DNA from: Myotis daubentonii
Taxonomy: Eukaryota > Chordata > Mammalia > Chiroptera > Vespertilionidae
NCBI RefSeq assembly: GCF_963259705.1
Contig: NC_081840.1
Location: 101,476,626 to 101,540,625 of the forward strand
DNA: 64,000 bases
Direction of reading: 5' to 3'
Both the position numbers and the translations under genes were made by a program. Under the pieces are notes generated by a model. That model was given only the letters and a program-made list of their open reading frames with translations. It was not told the origin of the DNA and made no database searches. Positions 57,205-64,000 of this stretch are shown piece by piece (positions within the stretch are counted from its first letter, which is position 1; the number at the start of each line of letters is the position of its first letter).

Positions 57205-58861
57205 AGAATATATTATTGTTGTTGAAATAATCTTACCTATACTCCCTTAATTCCAAACTGCTTTGGAGTGCAACCAGTGCAGAAGGGGTGGGTATGACAG
57301 CTTATAACTGATAAACAACTGGGGAAAGTTGGACCAACAAGCCCTCTAGAAATTGTTTTTAAATTGTCTGGCTTAGAAGGCAACTAGAATGGGCTTGATG
57401 AGCAAGAGTGGTTTATGTGCCTTTTAAATGAATTCCTTATTAGACATCCTATTCCTTTATGGTGGATGGAATTGAACAAGGACCTAAGACTATAGTACAG
57501 ATGCTGGTCACATACATTATTGTTTGAAATTTGCATACCAGATAGTTTTTTTTTCTTTAAATGTAGCCTTTTTCTTGTGGGCATATACATATGAAAAATA
57601 AGGATAGATTTTTTTAGTATGTTGTTGTACCTACTTCCTTGGGCAGGGATGTCTCAGAAAAGTATGTGTATTTACTAGTTTGTCCTGGGTGTCCCAATGG
57701 CCAGACCATGTAACTAGACCATTAGCAATGGCTCATGAGTGTTTGTAAAACTATACTTCAGTTTAAGAAGAGGATGCTCAATGTTGGCCACAAACAATGC
57801 CTGAAATTTACCCAGTTTTGAAAAATGTCTAGTCTCATGGGATTTTAACAATGTAGCTATATCATTCGAATTAGATTTTATGACCTTTGAGAGAAGCTGT
57901 TCAATCATTGAGTCATACTTTTTTGTAGGTGGCAAATCTTGTAGACAAGGGCCTTATTTAGTCAATGGCTTAGTTAAAACAGCAGAGGATCCTGATCCCA
58001 GTGACTGTGCAGCTTGTTTTAGGAATTTGGCTAAGGTCTTAAAGACCAGGATTGGCCTTTGATTGAATGTGCTATCTCCCCCTTTCAATAGAATTTTTAT
58101 GAGCTTATATCACCTCATGAGATTTTGATTCAGAGAAGACCCCATATAGGATAGGAATATTGGGTTGAAAACTGAGAAAACAGTCCCATTAGAGCCCAAT
58201 AATAGGCTATTAGTCATTGCCCAAAGGGCATGTGTCATTCAGCAGCTGGAGGAAGTCATTGAGTTCAAAGATTCAGGAGCTGAGAAATAATTTGAAATAT
58301 TGTTGCCAAAGGCTTCAGTCAGCAAAAGTTTTCCTACAGATACTGGTAATCCCATGTGTCTGAAGAATATGGCAGTTATAAAACTTGTTTTGTTTTTGTG
58401 GTTCCTGGAACTCTTCCAAGGATTCTTAATGTAGAGACTTCCATTTGAAAATAGTTGCAGTGATATAGATACTTTGAGGAATCACTTTAGGTCTACCTAA
58501 AGAAGAAAGTTATTAACTTTCCTATAAATGATATAGAATGTACCTTTTTTATTCTTTCCAGATGATGAACCTGGATTAAGTTTTAATATAAACTTATCTT
58601 TAATTAGATATACTTAGAAAAAAAAGTACTGTTTTTTCAGTGTTGACCACTTTCCTCAATGTAATAAAATATCTGGACATTCCTAGCAGTTCACATTGTT
58701 CTAGGTTTTGTTCCACCCACCTATCCAGGAGTTGGAGTTTTGTTTTTTGTCAAGTGTTACAAAATTAGTGCTCCCATTCAGTAATTAAAACTTGGAACAT
58801 TTTTTTTCCAAGTAATATTCTATTTTCATCCAGATGATCTTTTTAATATGTCAGAAAAACA
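57205..58861 (-). other. Unassigned region, mostly open on minus in pieces
   Basis: I do not recognise this. On minus, frames between about 58780 and 57700 stay open longer than in nearby intron DNA (75 codons at 57714-57935) and include a purine run (GAAAGGGGGAGAT) near 58075. It could be the interior of an old LTR element, since a solo LTR of an ERV lies next to it, but I found no diagnostic motif. Confidence 0.3.
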
Positions 58862-58924
58862 GTTTTATTTTTTTCTTATTAAGGTATTACATATGTGTCC
58901 TTATCCCCCATTACCCCCCCCCCA

Positions 58925-58974
<50 letters not shown>

Positions 58975-59715
58975 ATGCCCTGACCCCCCTGGTGTATCTG
59001 TCCATTTGTTAGGCTTATATGCATGCATACAAGTCCTTTGGTTGATCTCTCCCCCTTACCCCCACCCTCCCCTACCTTCCCTCTGAGGTTTGATGGTCTG
59101 ATCGAAGCTTCTTTGTCTCTGGATCTGATTTTATTCATCAGTTTATGTTGTTCATTATATCCCGCAAATGAGTGAGATCATGTGATAATAATCTTTCTCT
59201 GACTGGCTTATTTCACTTAGCATAATGCTTTCCAGTTCCATCCATGCTGTTGCAAATGGTAATAATTCTGTCTTTTTTTACCACAGCATAGTATTCCACT
59301 GTGTAGATGTACCAAAGTTTTTTAATACACTCATCTGCTGATGGGCACTTAGGCTGTTTCCAAATCTTAGCTCTTGTAAGTTGTGCTGCAATGAACATAA
59401 AGGTGCATATATCCTTTCTGATTGGTGTTTCTAGTTTCTTGGGATATATTCCTAGAAGTGGGATCACTGGGACAAATGGGAGTTCCATTTTTAGTTTTTT
59501 GAGGAAACTCCATACTATTCTCCACAGTGGCTGCACCAGTCTGCATTTACACTAGCAGTGCATGAGGGTTCCTTTTTCTCTGCATCCTTGCCAGCACTTG
59601 TCATTTGTTGGTTTGTTGATGATAGCCATTCTGACAGGTGTGAGATGGTATCGCATTGTCATTTTGATTTGCATCTCTTGGATGATTTTTGACTTTGAGC
59701 ATGTTTTCATACATC
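58862..59715 (-). mobile_element. L1 3'UTR and ORF2 end, antisense
   Basis: AAGGTATTACATATGTGTCC 3'UTR, TTATATGCATGCATACAAGTCC, then complement of ORF2 end with PLLGIYPKK (59430-59460) to about 59715. Minus frame 59213-59536 keeps 107 codons. Cut off at the right. Confidence 0.85.
58926..58972. repeat. (CA)n microsatellite
   Basis: About 23 CA units within the L1 3'UTR, next to a C run. Confidence 0.93.
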
Positions 59716-60321
59716 CAGACAATTTTGACTAGAAGGGTTATTGTATATAAGAAATAAAAAATGTTTTTGCAGAAAAGCTTCCTCCCCCTTTTTTCTTCTT
59801 TCTTTTTATTTTATTAAACAACTTAATGAGAAAGATACATTATGTTCAAAAATTGGTCAGAAAAAATCCTGAATTTTCATTAATTTCAAAATGGGCTCAT
59901 GTTACCTCCCACCTCTTTTGTTCTGATCATTTATCCAGTGAGCAGTCTAGAAAAAATCAATTTCTTTATTGTAACAGCTGTATTTAATAGTCAAACTGCC
60001 TTATTAAGATGTAAAAACCAGGAGAAAGGAGAAGGAAATAGAGTCAGGCATTAATAAATTATTGAAAACTGCAGTTAATTCGGCAAGTCAAATACAATAA
60101 TTAGTACCAGTGAGATATCCAGAGAGGGAGTTAACAGTCTGATCTCTTAAGAGTGGGTAGAATGGGCCAGTCTCTGAGATGTACCCTTCCCAATTTGCAA
60201 CTTTCAGCAGGGATCACGGGTTAGGACTGCAGTCGATCTCTGTATAAATTAACAGCTGGAACAAGTTATTCTCTGTGGACATTTGCATGTGACTCAGATG
60301 ATCCATCCTGTATCCATGATG
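59716..60321. other. Intron sequence, nothing recognised
   Basis: AT-rich with no identified element. Confidence 0.45.
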
Positions 60322-60329
60322 CTTTAGAG

Positions 60330-60534
60330 CAGGGGTCCTCAAACTTTTTAAACAGGGGGCTAGTTCACTGTCCCTCAGACCGTTGGAGGGCCGGACTATA
60401 GTTTTTTAAAAAAACTATGAACAAATTCCTATGCACACTGCACATATCTTATTTTGAAGTAAAAAAACAAAACAGGAACAAATACAATATTTGTATTTGC
60501 ATGTGGCCCGCGGGCCGTAGTTTGAGGACCCCTG
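60330..60534. mobile_element. hAT MITE, CAGGGGTCCTCAAAC family, copy 3
   Basis: 205 bp with the same ends as copies 1 and 2. CTTTAGAG perfect at 60322-60329 and 60535-60542. Confidence 0.95.
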
Positions 60535-60747
60535 CTTTAGAGTTTAAGTCCTCAAAGAGAGGTGTCTTACAACTGGAACCTTCCCAGAGTTTAACTGAGC
60601 CTATTGAGCCTATGTCTGCTTTCCATTCTTCAAAACAACCTATGCTAAGGTTGGAAGAGTCCAGAGCAGACAATATCAGGTTTCAGCTGAGAGTCAGGAC
60701 CATACAATTGAGATCTATAAATTAGCTTTTTTTCTTTAATTCTCCCT

Positions 60748-60916
60748 CTCCTCCTCCTCCTCCTCCTCCTCCTCCTCCTCCTCCTCCTCCTCCTCCTCCT
60801 CCTCCTCCTCCTCCTCCTCCTCCTCCTCCTCCTCCTCCTCCTCCTTCTTCTTCTTCTTCTTCTTCTTCTTCTTCTTCTTCTTCTTCTTCTTCTTCTTCTT
60901 CTTCTTCTTCTTCTTC
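60748..60916. repeat. (CTC)n(CTT)n compound microsatellite
   Basis: About 32 CTC/TCC units then about 24 CTT/TTC units, all pyrimidine on plus. It explains the poly-Arg minus frame at 60645-61085, which is not a gene. Confidence 0.96.
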
Positions 60917-61329
60917 CTTCAGTAGAAAGTTGAGATGCTATACAGACACACAGGTCTATTCCAGTCCAAGTACAAATCAAGGCTTTCCCAAGTCCCCATT
61001 TAAAAAACAACAACAACAAAAAACCATGAGTGCTCTTCACCCCAGCTATGTTAATAATTGGTTTTGATATGGAAGATTGATTCATTTCTGACCAGTGGGA
61101 TATGAAAGAACTTTCTTGCAGGCTTTGGAAAAGGTTTTCTTTCTTATGGAAAGAGACTGAAAGGAGGAAAGTTGTCCTTTCAAATTCTGGGTACTTTCAC
61201 AAGGAGGTGAAGTTGAACTGCTGTAGCCATTGTATCATTATGAAAGAGCTAGGTTGAGGACAAAGCTTATAAGCCAAGGATGATAGGGGAGAAAGATGTA
61301 TATTTTATTATTTGTATAATTTTCTTTTT
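60917..61329. other. Intron sequence, nothing recognised
   Basis: No element or gene recognised; a CAACAACAAC run at 61008-61018. Confidence 0.45.
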
Positions 61330-64000
61330 AATATTTATTCTATTTTTAAATCTTTATTGTTGAAAGTACTACAAATGTTCCCTTTATTTTTATCTTTATT
61401 ATTGAGAGTATTAGATATGTCACCCAATTCTCCTCTCTCTATCCAGCTCCCACCCCACCACAGACCTTCACCACACTGTTGTCTGTGTCCATGTACTATG
61501 CATATATGAATATAAGTTCTTTGATTAATTTCTCTTCCCTCACACCTTTTCTCTGAAATCTGTCAATCTGTCCCATGCTTTCATGTCTCTGTATCTATTT
61601 GTTAGTTTATTTTGTTCATTAGATTCTACTTATAAATGAGATCATGTGATATTTGTCTTTCTTTAAAAGCCTTATTTAGCTTAGTATAATAATTTCAAAC
61701 TAAGGAGGTAAAAGACCTCTACTCAGAAAACTATAGGACGTTGAAAAAAAGAGATAGAGGAAGACATAAACAGATGGAAGAACATACCATGTTCTTGGAT
61801 TGGTAGAATCAACATCATTAAAATGTCCATACTACCCAAAGCAATCTATAAATTTAACGCACTTCCCATTAAAATACCAACAGCATATTTCACAATCCTA
61901 GAACAACCTCTCCAAAAATTCATCTGGAATAAAAAAAGAACCCGAATAGCTGCAGCAATACTGAAAAAGAACAAAGTAGGTGGGATCTCAATACCAGATA
62001 TCAAGCTGTATTACAAAGCCACTGTTCTCAAAACTGCCTGGTATTGGCATAAGAACAGACATATAGATCAATAGAATAGAATAGAGAGCCCAGATATCGG
62101 CCCGAACCAATATGCTCAATTAATATTTGACAAAGGAGCCAAGAACATACAATGGAGCCAGGATAGTCTCTTCAATAAATGGTGTTGGGAAAATTGGACA
62201 AATACATGCAAAAAAATGAAACTGGACCACCAACTTACACCATACACAAAAATAAACTAAAAATGGATAAAGGACCTAAATGTATGACAGGAAACCATAA
62301 AAATACTAGAAGAATCCAAAGGCAACAAAATCTCAGACATATGCCAAAGCAATTTCTTCACTGATACAGCTCCTAGGGCATTGGAAACTAAAGAGAAAAT
62401 AAACAAATGGCACTACATCAAAATAAAAAGCTTCTGCACAGCAAAAGAAACCATCAACAAAACAAGAAAACCCACTGCATGGAAAAAGATATTTTCCAAT
62501 GTTATATCTGATAAGGGCCTAATCTCCAAAATTTATAGGTAACTCATACAACTTAACAAAAGGAAGATAAACAATCAAAAAATGGGCGAAGGACCTAAAT
62601 AGACACTTTTCAAAAGAGGACATTGAGAAAGCCAAGAGACATATGAAAACATGCTCAAAGTCACTAATCATCCTAGAGATGTAAATCAAAACAACAATGA
62701 GGTACCATCTCACACCTGTCAGAATGGCTATCATCAACAAATCCACAAACGACAAGTGCTGGAGAGGATGTGGAGAAAAAGGAACACTCGTGCACTGCTG
62801 GTGGGAATGCAGACTGGTGCAGCCACTATGGAAGACAGTATGGAGTTTCCTCAAAAAACTAAAAATGGAACTCCCATTTGACCCTGTGATCTCACTTCTA
62901 AGAATATATCCCAAGAAACCAGAAACACCAATCAGAAAGGATATATGCACCCATATGTTCATAGCAGCACAATTCACCATAGCTAAGATCTTGAAACAGC
63001 CTTAGTGCCCATCAGTAGATGAATGGATTAGAAAACTGTGGTACATCTACACGATGGAATACTATGCTGCTGTAAAAAGGAAGGAACTCTTACCATTTGC
63101 AATGGCATGGATGGAACTGGAGAGCATTATGCTAAGTGAAATAAGCCAGTCAATGAAGGAAAAACACCACATGATCCCACTCATTTATGGATAATAAAGA
63201 CCATTATAAACTTATGAACAAAAATAGATACAGAGGCAGAGCTGCCTCAAACAGACTGTCAAACTACAGCGGGAAAGCCGAGGACGGTTGAGGGGCAGGA
63301 GTAGGGGGTAAGAGATCAGCCGAAGGACTTGTATGCATGCATATAAGCATAACCAATGGACATAAGACACTGAGGGATAGGGGAGGCCGGGGGATTGGTG
63401 AGGGCGGGCAAAAAAAGACATATGTAATACTCTTTGTAATACTTTAAGCAATAAAACAAAAAAACAAAAACCAACAAACAAAAAAAAGTAATTTCTAGCC
63501 CCATCCAGACTGTCTCAAAGTGTAAGAGATCCTTCTTTTCTATAGCTGTATCATATTCCATGGTGTAAATGTACCCAGACATTTTATCCATTCATCTACT
63601 GATGGGCAGTTGGGCTATTTCCAAATCTTAGCTATTGTAAATTACAGTACTCTGAACATTGGGGTGCATACAGTATATTATTTCTGACTGGTGTTTTAGA
63701 ATTCTTAGGATATATTGCCAAACTGGGATCACTGGATCAAAAGGCAGTTCCATTTTTAATTTTTTTGACAAATTTTCATACTGTTTTTTACAGTGGCTGC
63801 ACCAGTAGCAATGTACTAGAGTTCCCTTTTCCCCACATTCTCGCCAGCACTTGTTGTTTGTTGATTTATTGATATTAGCCATTCTGGCCAGGTGTGAGGT
63901 GATACCTCATTGTAGTTTTAATTTGCATCTCTCTGATGATTAGTAACATTGAGCATTTTAATGTTTGTTTGCCATCTGTCTGTACTCTTTGGAGAAGTGT
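61330..64000 (-). mobile_element. Antisense L1 (copy G), continuing past the window end
   Basis: 3'UTR at 61330-61696 (ATCTTTATTATTGAGAGTATT, CTATGCATATATG), then ORF2 end at 63496-64000 with the zinc-finger side (63830) and TGGGCAGTTGGGC. Split by a sense L1. Minus frame 63628-63882 keeps 84 codons. Confidence 0.82.
61697..63488 (+). mobile_element. 5'-truncated sense L1 inside copy G
   Basis: Sense ORF2 from the late reverse-transcriptase domain ([30 protein letters not shown] near 61830-61945), zinc finger ([15 protein letters not shown], 62755-62800), PKKPETPI, stop region near 63190, 3'UTR and poly-A to 63488. TAATTTC at 61690-61696 and 63489-63495. Frames are shifted several times, but it is less diverged than the host L1. 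Confidence 0.88.

Noticed and set aside
60645..61085. 146-codon poly-arginine protein on minus
   Set aside because: Caused by the CTC/CTT microsatellite.

Overview
This window is mammalian intron DNA from a vespertilionid-type bat. The evidence is the mix of repeats: tRNA-derived VES SINEs, HeliBat-type Helitrons (5' TC...AATAAAAG, 3' GTGCAC hairpin plus CTAG), a SPIN hAT MITE, other hAT and mariner MITEs, and a Tc1-like DNA transposon with DD36E spacing. Long intact ORFs are absent. Nearly all long open frames are L1 debris or minisatellites that happen to lack stops.

The only host coding sequence I can support is three plus-strand exons (1345-1410, 6305-6526, 54098-54135) with clean AG/GT borders. 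Read in order they give a coiled-coil protein segment that matches my recollection of human CCDC7. The exon 2-3 intron is about 47.6 kb and carries most of the transposons. The window ends inside the next intron.

Layout: 1-4 kb holds the end of a Tc1-like element, exon 1, a U2 snRNA fragment and two abutting Helitrons. 4-7 kb holds VES SINEs, a hAT MITE and exon 2. 7-13 kb is an old antisense L1 split by Helitron blocks, a mariner MITE and a 7SK retrocopy. 13-23 kb holds more L1, one of them split by a minus-strand ERV (15179-20015) and by a 1.6-kb L1 derivative with no ORFs. 24-35 kb is one antisense L1 broken by a hAT MITE, a SPIN MITE, Helitrons with a duplicated flank, an LTR-like block and a VES. 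35-45.5 kb is another antisense L1 holding a Helitron and a 7.7-kb near-full-length L1 with a minisatellite 5'UTR. 45.7-48.3 kb is an ORF1-only half-L1 (HAL1) with a VES at its 3' target duplication. 49-51 kb is a pair of convergent Helitrons, one split by the second Tc1-like copy. 52-54 kb is an EIF1 processed pseudogene split by a Helitron. 54-64 kb holds exon 3, a solo LTR, L1 fragments, a third copy of one hAT MITE and a large CTC/CTT repeat.

Nothing here works as an operon or pathway. The interest is in the insertion history, which can be read from target-site duplications and precise nesting, and in several unusual mobile structures: a composite double Helitron seen twice, a Helitron flank duplication, an L1 promoter-plus-3'UTR element, and 3'-truncated U2 and 7SK copies. 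Identifications rest on reading and memory of the families; no database search was run.
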